Position numbers and translations under genes: made by a program
The notes under the pieces: generated by a model
Told to the model about the DNA's origin: nothing
What the model saw: only the letters and a program-made list of their open reading frames with translations
Databases searched by the model: none
Part shown: positions 56,729 to 64,000 of the stretch, piece by piece
How positions within the stretch are numbered: the first letter of the stretch is position 1
Layout: every line of letters starts with the position of its first letter
Source of the DNA: Paraglaciecola sp. 20A4
GTDB taxonomy: Bacteria; Pseudomonadota; Gammaproteobacteria; Enterobacterales; Alteromonadaceae
Assembly (NCBI RefSeq): GCF_011378905.1
Contig: NZ_WTPY01000008.1
Location: forward strand, 107,024-171,023
Reading direction: 5' to 3'
Length of the DNA: 64,000 bases

Positions 56729-57768
56729 TGCAAGGTAGGATCTACTATCTCGATGTATTAAGAGCATTAGCCATAATGATGGTGTTTACTGCTCATAGTG
56801 TTCTGAGCTTCGGCGCACCTTCGAGTATTTCCGGGTTACAGTTCGGAGGCACAGGGGTTGATCTCTTTTTTTTACTATCTGGTTGGTTAATTGGTTCTCA
56901 ATTATTTGCGGAAAAGTCAAAGTTCAATAATATCGATATAAAACGCTTTTGGGTTAGACGTTGGATGCGAACGCTACCAGCTTATTACGTCGTTTTGTTA
57001 GCAACAATTATTCAATTGGTGTTAACAAAGGATTCATTTAAAAGCCCTCTTCCCTATTTTGCATTTATTCAAAATTACGATTATCCATTGACCTATTTCT
57101 ATATAAGTTGGTCGTTAAGTGTAGAAGAACAATTTTATTTAGTTATTGCTCCTCTTTTAGTAGTTGTATTTAAGTTTAAAGCATCTATTCAATCTATAGG
57201 ACTGCTTACTTTGCTTATTACCCCTTCTTTGTTTAGAAGTTTGGGTTGGTTCGACTCGTTGGTTGAAACACATGTTCGGTGGGATTGTTGTCTTATGGGG
57301 GTATTTTTAGCGCATAGTGCACATCATTATTCTCATCAATGGGCAAATATGACTAAATTCAAGATACCAATTGGGCTAACAGGATTAACGGCTTTTCTAT
57401 GTTTCTTTTATTTTCGCTGGAACCCACCGTATCAAGATTATCAAGATCCTAGCTTTCTGATATTAGCACTGACATTTGGCTGTTTAGTATTTTTTGCTGT
57501 CAATACTCCAGTGCTGACAAAACCTTTCGGTTATCAACTTATAATGCATATCTCAACACGTTCCTACTCGATATATTTACTTCACCCCGAGGCATTAGCG
57601 ATATGTCGACGTTACTTCGCAGAGCAAGGTTTTCTCGTGCACTTTGCTGCTGCTTTAATCATCACATTATGTATAGCTGAAGTATTATTTAGATTCATCG
57701 AAATGCCATTTATTAATATGCGCAACAACTTTACATTCTCTGCCAAAAGACAAAAAAATGACCATTAA
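56728..57768 (+). CDS. Acyltransferase family 3 (OafA/YrhL-like)
   Basis: A 346-residue polytopic inner-membrane O-acyltransferase with about ten helices. The family signature is clear: YYLDVLRALAIMMVFTAHS (catalytic His), GGTGVDLFFLLSGWLIGSQLF, KRFWVRRWMRTLPAYYVVL and YISWSLSVEEQFY. Likely acetylates a sugar of the repeat unit. The start is GTG 56728, overlapping the TAG stop of the amidotransferase. Its end overlaps the next glycosyltransferase by 11 bases. Confidence 0.92.
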   Translation: MQGRIYYLDVLRALAIMMVFTAHSVLSFGAPSSISGLQFGGTGVDLFFLLSGWLIGSQLFAEKSKFNNIDIKRFWVRRWMRTLPAYYVVLLATIIQLVLTKDSFKSPLPYFAFIQNYDYPLTYFYISWSLSVEEQFYLVIAPLLVVVFKFKASIQSIGLLTLLITPSLFRSLGWFDSLVETHVRWDCCLMGVFLAHSAHHYSHQWANMTKFKIPIGLTGLTAFLCFFYFRWNPPYQDYQDPSFLILALTFGCLVFFAVNTPVLTKPFGYQLIMHISTRSYSIYLLHPEALAICRRYFAEQGFLVHFAAALIITLCIAEVLFRFIEMPFINMRNNFTFSAKRQKNDH

Positions 57769-58885
57769 TATCCTTCATCTTACGTACGACATGCGTATCG
57801 GTGGCACTGAACAAGTAATCAAAAACTTGATATTAGGTGCCGACAAAAGCCGTTTCACTATGTCGGTATTGTGCATCGAGTCTCCATTGGGACCTTTCGC
57901 AGAGGATTTAATTGCCGAAAACATTAACATTAGCGCGCTCTCGCGTAAACCTGGTTTTGATGTCAGCCTAATAGGTAAAATTCGTAAACATATTATTGAA
58001 CACAAGATTAATATTATTCACTGCCATCAGTACACACCTTATGTTTACGGCGTATTGGGTGCACTACTAACACCTGCAAAAGTTATTTTTACCGAGCATG
58101 GCCGTTTCTATCCCGACTCTACCACTTGGAAACGCAAGTTAATTAATCCACTGTTGCATAAATTTACCGCTGCCACCACTGCAATTTCAGCAGCCACACG
58201 AGATGCATTAGTTGAATTCGAATATTTACCTCACGGCGATATCGACGTTATTTATAATGGCATTATCGGCGTTGCTGCGGATACTGAACGCGTAGCTAAA
58301 TTGCACGAAATGTTTGAATTACCCGAAAACTGTGTTTTATTTGGCACCATCGCACGTCTCGATCCTATTAAAAACCATAACATGATGTTACGCGCATTTA
58401 AGCGTGTTATTGATGCAGGAATAAACGCGAAGTTGTTAATCGTGGGGGATGGCGACGAACGAGCAAATGTTGATGCTGTCATCGATGAGTTGGGGATATC
58501 AGAAAATGTCATAATGACGGGTTATGAATCCAAACCGCATAATCATTTAGAATTGATGAATATCTATTTGTTACCTTCCTTGAGTGAAGGTACATCCATG
58601 ACGTTATTAGAGGCCATGTCACTGGGTAAGCCATGTATTGTAACAAACGCGGGGGGTAACCCGGAAATAGTCCTGCACAATCAAACAGGGCTGGTTACTC
58701 CAAACAATGATGAACACGCCTATGCAAAGGCGATGATCATGTTAGCTAAGGACCACGCTCGACAAGCAGCGTTCGGTATCGCTGCCAAAGCGCGATTCGA
58801 GGAAGTATTTAGCATTAATAATATGACCCAAGCATATCAAGCATTGTACTGGCAATTAGGTACCAATCATGTCGAAAATAAGTAA
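57758..58885 (+). CDS. Glycosyltransferase family 4
   Basis: A 375-residue GT-B enzyme: DMRIGGTEQVIKNLILGAD, INIIHCHQYTPYVYGVLGAL, FTEHGRFYPD, FGTIARLDPIKNHNMMLRAF, IVGDGDER and LPSLSEGTSMTLLEAMSLGKP with the donor-site E-x7-E. The start lies within the last codons of the O-acyltransferase gene, so translation is coupled. Sugar specificity unknown. Confidence 0.92.
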   Translation: MTINILHLTYDMRIGGTEQVIKNLILGADKSRFTMSVLCIESPLGPFAEDLIAENINISALSRKPGFDVSLIGKIRKHIIEHKINIIHCHQYTPYVYGVLGALLTPAKVIFTEHGRFYPDSTTWKRKLINPLLHKFTAATTAISAATRDALVEFEYLPHGDIDVIYNGIIGVAADTERVAKLHEMFELPENCVLFGTIARLDPIKNHNMMLRAFKRVIDAGINAKLLIVGDGDERANVDAVIDELGISENVIMTGYESKPHNHLELMNIYLLPSLSEGTSMTLLEAMSLGKPCIVTNAGGNPEIVLHNQTGLVTPNNDEHAYAKAMIMLAKDHARQAAFGIAAKARFEEVFSINNMTQAYQALYWQLGTNHVENK

Positions 58886-58896
58886 AAAATAACGAA

Positions 58897-60768
58897 ATGA
58901 ATTTAATAAAAAATGTAAAGCAACACTGCGCCTACCTATTTGGCTCATTTGTCGCTCACAGAGCACGGGTAAAACAGATTGTTGATGCTAGAGATTATGC
59001 ATCAAGGATGCGCCACTTCTTGCACCACGTTAAAACGGAAGAAAACGTACCGGAAGATGAACCTGTTTTTATTTTTTCAGCTGGCTGGCGCTCTGGTTCA
59101 ACACTCCTGCAACGTCTGTTGTCTTCATCTGAATCACTTTTGCTGTGGGGAGAGCCCCACGATAGAAGTAATATAATTCAGTCGCTGGCGTCGACTATAG
59201 AGCCTTTTAATGATAACTGGCCCCCGCGGAAATACATTGCCGATAACGAAGAGTTCAAGCAAAACGCGGATAAATGGATAGCCAATTTTTACCCAAGCGA
59301 AAACCGGATATTAGCTGCTCATAGAAGCTTCGTTCGCACACTTTTTTCCCCTAACATTGAAAACGAAGTGAGTAAAAGATGGGGAATCAAAGAAGTTCGT
59401 TACGGTTTGAAAGAAGCGGTATTTTTAAAAGCCCTTTTCCCAAACGCGAAATTCCTGTATCTGCGGCGCGATCTTAAAGACGCTTACTTTTCTTATAAAA
59501 ACTTTAGCCAGCATATGAACTGGTATGCGAAATGGCCAAATAGTACCGTTTTTACACCTTATGCCTTTGCGAAACACAGAGCGCGTTTGGTCAAAGAATT
59601 TAGTCATGCGCAAAAATTAACAGGCGGCTTAATTGTTGATTATAATGATATAGTCTCAAACAATGAAACCCTTACTAACATCGAAAACTACTGCAATATA
59701 AAAATAGATCGAGGCGTATTAGAAAAGAAAGTAGGCAGCGCTTTAAACCAAGAAAAAGCAGGTAAACGCAAAGCCTCGATCGGCTCGTTTGAGTCTTGTT
59801 TACTGAATTTGGGTGATGTGAGAGGTAGCAAACCGCCTCTTAGATTCAGTCTAATCAAACGGGCACTAAAATTTATTGAACAACGCGCATATACTCCCTC
59901 AACGGCACAAAAGATACGCGTTAATTTCGATAAAAACGGAGATAAATTAGAGACGCTAAATACTCAGTATTTAAGCAAAACCTATCTATCAATGTTCACA
60001 ACCGATGATCGTCCAGATTTTACGAATATCAACGATTTATTTATAGACTGCGGGGAGCCAGATAAACAAAGCCAGGACGAATGTTTAGGGGTGATTTTAG
60101 AAACGAGATGCCATCCATTATTAGAAAAAGTAGTGGTAGATTTTGTTAAGCGAACCGGTTACAAAGTCCAATTATTCCATGGAAACCTTAATTTGAGTTT
60201 TATTCTGTCTACTCAAATTAAACAACTCATTGAAAATAAGAAAGTCATATTGACCCCGCTTAATATTGATGAGGTAAATGGCAAAATCTACAATGCGATT
60301 TTTCTAAGTCACACATTCTGGACGTTATTGCATGGTCGTCAAAAAATATTCGTATTTCAAACTGACTCATTACTCTGCCCATCATCAAACGTCCCACTTA
60401 GTGAATTTATACAATATGATTATGTTGGCTCATGGTGGCCTAGGTTGAGGCCTATTGGGATAACAGTAGATGGCGGTAATGGTGGCTTAAGTATAAGAGA
60501 CTGGCAACAAAGTGTAGATTGCTTAAAACGATTTGATCCGATTTGTTGGCCAGGTGGAGAAGATGGTTACTTTGCCTTTCATATTGATTTGATGGGTGGA
60601 AAAGTCGCCCGTGGACAAACTTGTGCAAGGTTTAGTACGCAATACCGTTTTTTATTTAAAAGTTACGGATGCCATAAAATTTCATGCCTGAATAAAGCTG
60701 ACAAGAAAAAATTTTTACGGTATTTCAATGCTGCCTCGGTACTGATTGACGATGGCAGTACAACATAA
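58897..60768 (+). CDS. Fusion of sulfotransferase and DUF5672 glycosyltransferase-like domains
   Basis: A 623-residue two-domain protein. The N-terminal half (about 55-330) is a sulfotransferase: PAPS-binding loop SAGWRSGSTLLQ (61-72), and the 3'-phosphate site FLYLRRDLKDAYFSYKN. The C-terminal part (about 400-610) resembles DUF5672: FVFQTDSLLCP, YDYVGSWWP, GGNGGLSIRDWQQS, PGGEDGYFAFHI and FSTQYRFLFKSYGCHK. Sulfation plus a second glycosyl activity in one chain would couple two steps. No signal peptide or membrane helix. A start 11 bases after the GT4 stop keeps it in the operon. Confidence 0.82.
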   Translation: MNLIKNVKQHCAYLFGSFVAHRARVKQIVDARDYASRMRHFLHHVKTEENVPEDEPVFIFSAGWRSGSTLLQRLLSSSESLLLWGEPHDRSNIIQSLASTIEPFNDNWPPRKYIADNEEFKQNADKWIANFYPSENRILAAHRSFVRTLFSPNIENEVSKRWGIKEVRYGLKEAVFLKALFPNAKFLYLRRDLKDAYFSYKNFSQHMNWYAKWPNSTVFTPYAFAKHRARLVKEFSHAQKLTGGLIVDYNDIVSNNETLTNIENYCNIKIDRGVLEKKVGSALNQEKAGKRKASIGSFESCLLNLGDVRGSKPPLRFSLIKRALKFIEQRAYTPSTAQKIRVNFDKNGDKLETLNTQYLSKTYLSMFTTDDRPDFTNINDLFIDCGEPDKQSQDECLGVILETRCHPLLEKVVVDFVKRTGYKVQLFHGNLNLSFILSTQIKQLIENKKVILTPLNIDEVNGKIYNAIFLSHTFWTLLHGRQKIFVFQTDSLLCPSSNVPLSEFIQYDYVGSWWPRLRPIGITVDGGNGGLSIRDWQQSVDCLKRFDPICWPGGEDGYFAFHIDLMGGKVARGQTCARFSTQYRFLFKSYGCHKISCLNKADKKKFLRYFNAASVLIDDGSTT

Positions 60769-60802
60769 CATTAATGTGTTTAGCCAGCGCAATCCAATCA
60801 TA

Positions 60803-60836
60803 GGTAGTGGTATTAGTAGTGGTATTAGTAGTGGTA
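60803..60836 (+). repeat. Short tandem repeat, 12-bp unit
   Basis: The unit GGTATTAGTAGT occurs twice in full (60809-60820, 60821-60832), with a partial copy before and after. It lies in the 255-base gap between the sulfotransferase-DUF5672 gene and the pyruvyltransferase gene. A small frame across it (60746-60940) is probably not coding. Confidence 0.6.
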
Positions 60837-61023
60837 ATCCTATCCATAGGGTTACCCTCAAATATATAGAATGCGAGCCCTATCCTTACTTACTGAGCTT
60901 ACATTTATTTAATCTCACAAATGAAAAATTCGTTATATAATAGTCATCTTGTTAGATATGGTGCCATTTTGAGTACCTATTGCAGTAAATAATTATTCTC
61001 TACAATTAAGAGCGAAAGAATTA

Positions 61024-61950
61024 ATGAAGCTTTTCTATTTTGAAGCACCTGAAGGGAATGTTGGAGATGATCTGAACAAGTGGCTATGGCCACAAATTTT
61101 GGGTGATAAATTAGATGACAATGAAGAACATCTGGTTATTGGGATTGGAACACTGTTAAATCACAAAATCCCTCCAGCAAAAAAATATACCGTTCTGACC
61201 TCCGGTGTGGGATATGGTGACATGCCTAATTTATCCCAAGGTGATTGGGATTATGTGGGTCTTAGAGGACCTTTGAGTAAGCAAAGTATGTCTGTCACAG
61301 AAGATATTTCCCTCTTGGACGGCGCTTATTTACTCCCCCACTTTCTGAAAAGTTCAAGAGTTATTAAACACAAATTTGGTTATGTGCCCCATGTAGATAG
61401 TGTCATTAATGGACTTTGGGAAGAGACCGCGAAGATTGGAGAATTCAAATTAATAGATCCAAGATGGCCGGTTGAAAAATTCATCAATGAATTGCTAAGC
61501 TGTGAAAAGGTCGTAACAGAAGCGATGCATGGCGCTATTATGGCAGACGCTTACGGGGTGCCTTGGCAACCGACTAAAGCTTATGATTATATCAATGATT
61601 TCAAATGGAATGATTGGGCCGGTTCGTTAGATATGAAGATCGCTTTTAATATTATTGAGCCTACTTGGAAAGGTGATCAAGGTGAATCGATAAAGCGCAT
61701 CCTAATAAATAACGTTAAACGCACATTAAAATTTGCAGGGCTTGCGTCAGCAGATTGGACTCCCGTACAACCAAGACAAAGTAATGCTGATCATTTGAAG
61801 ATGGTTGCTGATAAAATTAATTTCAACGCCTCTAATCTACCGTTCCAAGTTTCTGATAAAGAATTGCGTAAAGAAAAAACAGCACTGCTTATTAAGAGTA
61901 TTGAAGATAAATTCGCAGTTAGCATTGGCAAATTAGATTCAGATGTATGA
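61024..61950 (+). CDS. Polysaccharide pyruvyl transferase family protein
   Basis: A 308-residue enzyme of the CsaB/PssM type that transfers pyruvate ketals from PEP to sugars. Family features: FEAPEGNVGDDLNKWLWPQIL at the start, VIGIGTLL, TSGVGYG, GLRGPLSKQ, YVPHVDS, and VVTEAMHGAIMADAYGVPW (conserved SxxxH-like HG site). Pyruvate adds negative charge to the polymer, in line with the sulfotransferases nearby. ATG 61024 has a GAAAG-type weak site. Its TGA stop is part of an ATGA that opens a short frame (61947). Confidence 0.9.
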   Translation: MKLFYFEAPEGNVGDDLNKWLWPQILGDKLDDNEEHLVIGIGTLLNHKIPPAKKYTVLTSGVGYGDMPNLSQGDWDYVGLRGPLSKQSMSVTEDISLLDGAYLLPHFLKSSRVIKHKFGYVPHVDSVINGLWEETAKIGEFKLIDPRWPVEKFINELLSCEKVVTEAMHGAIMADAYGVPWQPTKAYDYINDFKWNDWAGSLDMKIAFNIIEPTWKGDQGESIKRILINNVKRTLKFAGLASADWTPVQPRQSNADHLKMVADKINFNASNLPFQVSDKELRKEKTALLIKSIEDKFAVSIGKLDSDV

Positions 61951-62018
61951 CTAAAAAAACGCTGTTCTGGTTATTATCGAACTACGACTTTGAGATCACT
62001 AATGCAATCAACTGTTAA
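61947..62018 (+). CDS. Short coupled reading frame, doubtful
   Basis: ATG 61947 overlaps the pyruvyltransferase stop as ATGA and opens 23 codons (MTKKTLFWLLSNYDFEITNA, then INC and stop) in a frame different from the following GT2 gene. It could be a translated linker that couples the two genes, or a remnant of a lost gene. No homology is recognised. Confidence 0.2.
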   Translation: MTKKTLFWLLSNYDFEITNAINC

Positions 62019-62973
62019 ACAAAATGACATAAGCAGCCCCTTGAAAGACATGAAGATACCAGAACCAAACGAACCGTTAATCAGTGTGATAATTCCCGCA
62101 TATAACGCGCAGCGCTATATTGAGTCCACTTTGGAGAGTGTGTTTAACCAAACCTACAGCAATATTGAAATCATCGTTGTCGATGATGGTTCAATAGATG
62201 ATACCCCAGCAATATTGGCAACCTATGCTGAAAGGCTGCAAACGATTAAGACCAAAAATAAGGGCGTATCACACGCTAGAAATACTGGTATTGAAGCATC
62301 AAATGGATCGTGGATCGCATTTATAGATTCCGATGATGTTTGGGGTCCTACAAAATTAAATGAGCAGTACTCTTCATTAGGCGACTGCAAATGGTCGCAT
62401 TGTGATTCTGTTTATATAGGTGAAAACCAGACCGGTGTCGTGAAGCGTTCAGACTATAGTCACATACCAAAGCATGATGTCTTCGAAGAACTTATCGTTG
62501 AAAATTTTATTACGACATCATCAGTATTAATACATAAAACGTTGCTTGATAAATTTGGTCGCTTTGACGAAAGTCTACAATGCTTAGAGGATTGGAAACT
62601 TTGGGTAGAAATAGCGCAAGAAAACCCACTCGCTTATTGTGATAAAGCACTATTAAAATATCGTGTTTACAGCGGCTCTACATCGCGAAAGGCTCGTTAC
62701 GTCCAGCCGTTACATATTGAGTTGATAAATAATATATTTAAAGCGCTGCCAAATAATAAGGTTTATAAAAAACTAAAAATACGCGCTAAGACTAAGTCCT
62801 ATACCATTTGCTCTTATATAGCCGAAGAAGCCAATGACTTCAGCTTTGCAATGAAATGCGCTTATCAAGCTTGGCTGCTCAAACCAATAAACATTCAAGC
62901 TAGCAAACGTTTATTATCGTGTATGGTTAATTATGTGCGATTTCCCAATAAAGGCGATGGAACAACAGATTAA
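62002..62973 (+). CDS. Glycosyltransferase family 2
   Basis: A 323-residue GT-A enzyme: LISVIIPAYNAQRYIESTLESV, VVDDGSIDDTP, GVSHARNTGIEASNGSWIAFIDSDDVW (DxD as DSDD) and FGRFDESLQCLEDWKLWVEIA. No membrane helix. I chose ATG 62002 (MQSTVKQND) over an in-frame TTG at 61990. The first 30 residues are poorly conserved-looking, so the start is uncertain. Donor sugar unknown. Confidence 0.88.
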   Translation: MQSTVKQNDISSPLKDMKIPEPNEPLISVIIPAYNAQRYIESTLESVFNQTYSNIEIIVVDDGSIDDTPAILATYAERLQTIKTKNKGVSHARNTGIEASNGSWIAFIDSDDVWGPTKLNEQYSSLGDCKWSHCDSVYIGENQTGVVKRSDYSHIPKHDVFEELIVENFITTSSVLIHKTLLDKFGRFDESLQCLEDWKLWVEIAQENPLAYCDKALLKYRVYSGSTSRKARYVQPLHIELINNIFKALPNNKVYKKLKIRAKTKSYTICSYIAEEANDFSFAMKCAYQAWLLKPINIQASKRLLSCMVNYVRFPNKGDGTTD

Positions 62974-63125
62974 ATCACGCAAATCCACGATAAATTCCAC
63001 ACGAAAAATATTTACCTAAAACCATCCGAATTTTCGAGCTAATTTCTGTCCATCGGTGTAAGTTCACAAGTTGAAAACTGGGGTTTCCCCCATTTAATAA
63101 TCTATAGTGAAAGCAGGAATCTTTA

Positions 63126-63941
63126 GTGCAATTTTATCAGAATCAGTTTTCTAGTGAACACGACAATCACTATGTAGGTAATCCTACAAAAGTGCTTATA
63201 GTCGCATCAACAGCGCGCAGCGGAAGTCATATGCTTGGGCACGCTTTGCACACCACAGGCTGCTTTGGCTTTCCTCTCGAATATACCAACCCTGCTAATT
63301 TTAAAGAGTGGCAACGCCTTCTTAAAAAAGAGACGCTTCAAGATGTATTGAACGAGTTACAAACACGTCGAACATCGGATAATGGTGTATTCAGTATTAA
63401 AATACATTATTCGCATTTAAAAATGTATGGTGGATTTAAAGGTTTGAAAGCGTTATTTCCAGATGCTTATTACGTCTTATTGTCACGTAAAGATGTCATG
63501 AAGCAAGCTGTTTCATTATCAATCGCCGCCCAAACTGGAGTGTGGATATCAGGCCAAAAAGCCAAGTCTGATAATCCTAAATACGATTATCTCGCCATTA
63601 AACACTTTCTAAAGAATACCATCCTTGAACAAGCATCTTGGCGATATACTTTAGCTGCTAACGGAGCTAATTTTCTAGAAATGAATTTTGATACGATTAA
63701 ATCTGATATTCCAGGTGCAGTATCTCAAGTTGCGTCTTTTATGAAAGTCGATGTTTTGCCTGAAAAAATCCCCTTAACGCTCGTTACCCAGCGGCAGAGT
63801 AACGAATTAAATTCAGAATGGTTAACACGCTTTCAGCAGGACCATAAAGATGATCCATTGGTTAACACTTCTCGCTACTTATCCTTAAAGGCAAGGGTAA
63901 GAAAATTATTAGCTAGAGACCACTCATACGTAGGATCTTAA
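63126..63941 (+). CDS. Stf0-type sulfotransferase
   Basis: A 271-residue PAPS-dependent sulfotransferase. The P-loop-like motif STARSGSHML is at 28-37, followed by GCFGFPLEYTNP and the 3'-phosphate-binding YVLLSRKDVMKQAVSLSIA. The layout (ARSGSH, LEYxN, RxD) is that of the Stf0 family, known from sulfated trehalose. Here the acceptor is probably the exopolysaccharide. Start GTG 63126 with AGGA upstream. The second sulfotransferase of the locus. Confidence 0.87.
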   Translation: MQFYQNQFSSEHDNHYVGNPTKVLIVASTARSGSHMLGHALHTTGCFGFPLEYTNPANFKEWQRLLKKETLQDVLNELQTRRTSDNGVFSIKIHYSHLKMYGGFKGLKALFPDAYYVLLSRKDVMKQAVSLSIAAQTGVWISGQKAKSDNPKYDYLAIKHFLKNTILEQASWRYTLAANGANFLEMNFDTIKSDIPGAVSQVASFMKVDVLPEKIPLTLVTQRQSNELNSEWLTRFQQDHKDDPLVNTSRYLSLKARVRKLLARDHSYVGS

Positions 63942-63957
63942 GGAAATTAGGGGTTGA

Positions 63958-64000
63958 ATGCATGTTCTAAATCTGATCAGATGTTTATCGCCAAACAAAC
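63958..64000 (+). CDS. Possible 5' end of the next polysaccharide gene
   Basis: ATG 63958 with AGGGG close upstream opens a frame to the window edge (MHVLNLIRCLSPNK). A TTG at 63954 with AAGGA would open a different frame. Too short to identify; listed because the operon clearly continues. Confidence 0.35.
   Translation, partial: MHVLNLIRCLSPNK

Noticed and set aside
60746..60940. A 64-codon frame after the sulfotransferase-DUF5672 gene
   Set aside because: It starts inside the end of the previous gene, has no Shine-Dalgarno, and is dominated by the GISS repeat created by the 12-bp tandem DNA repeat.
37281..64000. An exosortase (XrtA) gene in the window
   Set aside because: None of the proteins has the multi-helix exosortase pattern with its Cys/Arg/His active site; only associated genes are present.

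Overview
The window reads as a chromosomal segment of a marine gammaproteobacterium of the order Alteromonadales, probably Alteromonadaceae (Paraglaciecola/Glaciecola-like). The basis is gene order and protein similarity recalled from memory: rpsB|map-glnD, trmJ-cysE-iscRSUA-hscBA-fdx, queA-tgt-yajC-secD-secF, an exosortase A (PEP-CTERM) polysaccharide locus and a moderately AT-rich composition. No tRNA, rRNA, insertion sequence, prophage or CRISPR array was seen.

Layout. 1-6719: start of rpsB (minus), then map and glnD (plus), then an LpxH-like metallophosphoesterase and an OlsF-like two-domain acyltransferase, a lipid pair. 6888-15003 (minus): LexA-controlled yebG, the full ISC iron-sulfur operon behind two abutting IscR sites, cysE and trmJ, and a glyoxalase-like gene; suhB leaves on the plus strand. 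16182-21756 (minus): queA-tgt-yajC-secD-secF. Between queA and a DUF6471 gene lies a plus-strand stretch built like a small RNA (promoter-like boxes, a 7-bp stem with an anti-Shine-Dalgarno loop, a strong terminator).

22484-29106 (plus): a membrane-stress set matching E. coli yjfIJKLMC (DUF2170, PspA-like, DUF2491, DUF350, DUF1190 lipoprotein, glutathionylspermidine-synthase-like ATP-grasp). It has a TVGYGD potassium channel with a TrkA-N domain inserted after the PspA homologue, and a rhomboid protease and a VC0807-family membrane protein downstream. 29269-36115: alkaline phosphatase (minus), then the glyoxylate shunt: aceA, a LysR regulator and malate synthase G, whose Shine-Dalgarno can fold into a hairpin. 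36386-37168: an exported trypsin-like protease (minus).

37281-64000 (all plus): a polysaccharide-assembly island tied to the XrtA/PEP-CTERM system. It holds a UDP-sugar epimerase, a YdcF-like protein, a patatin, the exosortase-associated acyltransferase, a PEP-CTERM protein behind a clear sigma-54 promoter, a flavin oxidase, the TPR lipoprotein PrsT, a GNAT gene with an apparent N-terminal frameshift, a YetA-like RIFT-barrel protein, four glycosyltransferases, a polysaccharide deacetylase, a FemAB protein, an asparagine-synthase-like amidotransferase, an O-acyltransferase, a sulfotransferase fused to DUF5672, a pyruvyltransferase and an Stf0 sulfotransferase. Together they suggest a secreted, sulfated, pyruvylated and acylated exopolysaccharide made together with PEP-CTERM sorting. 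The exosortase itself and the Wzx/Wzy/Wzc-type export genes are not in the window, so the locus presumably continues past 64000.
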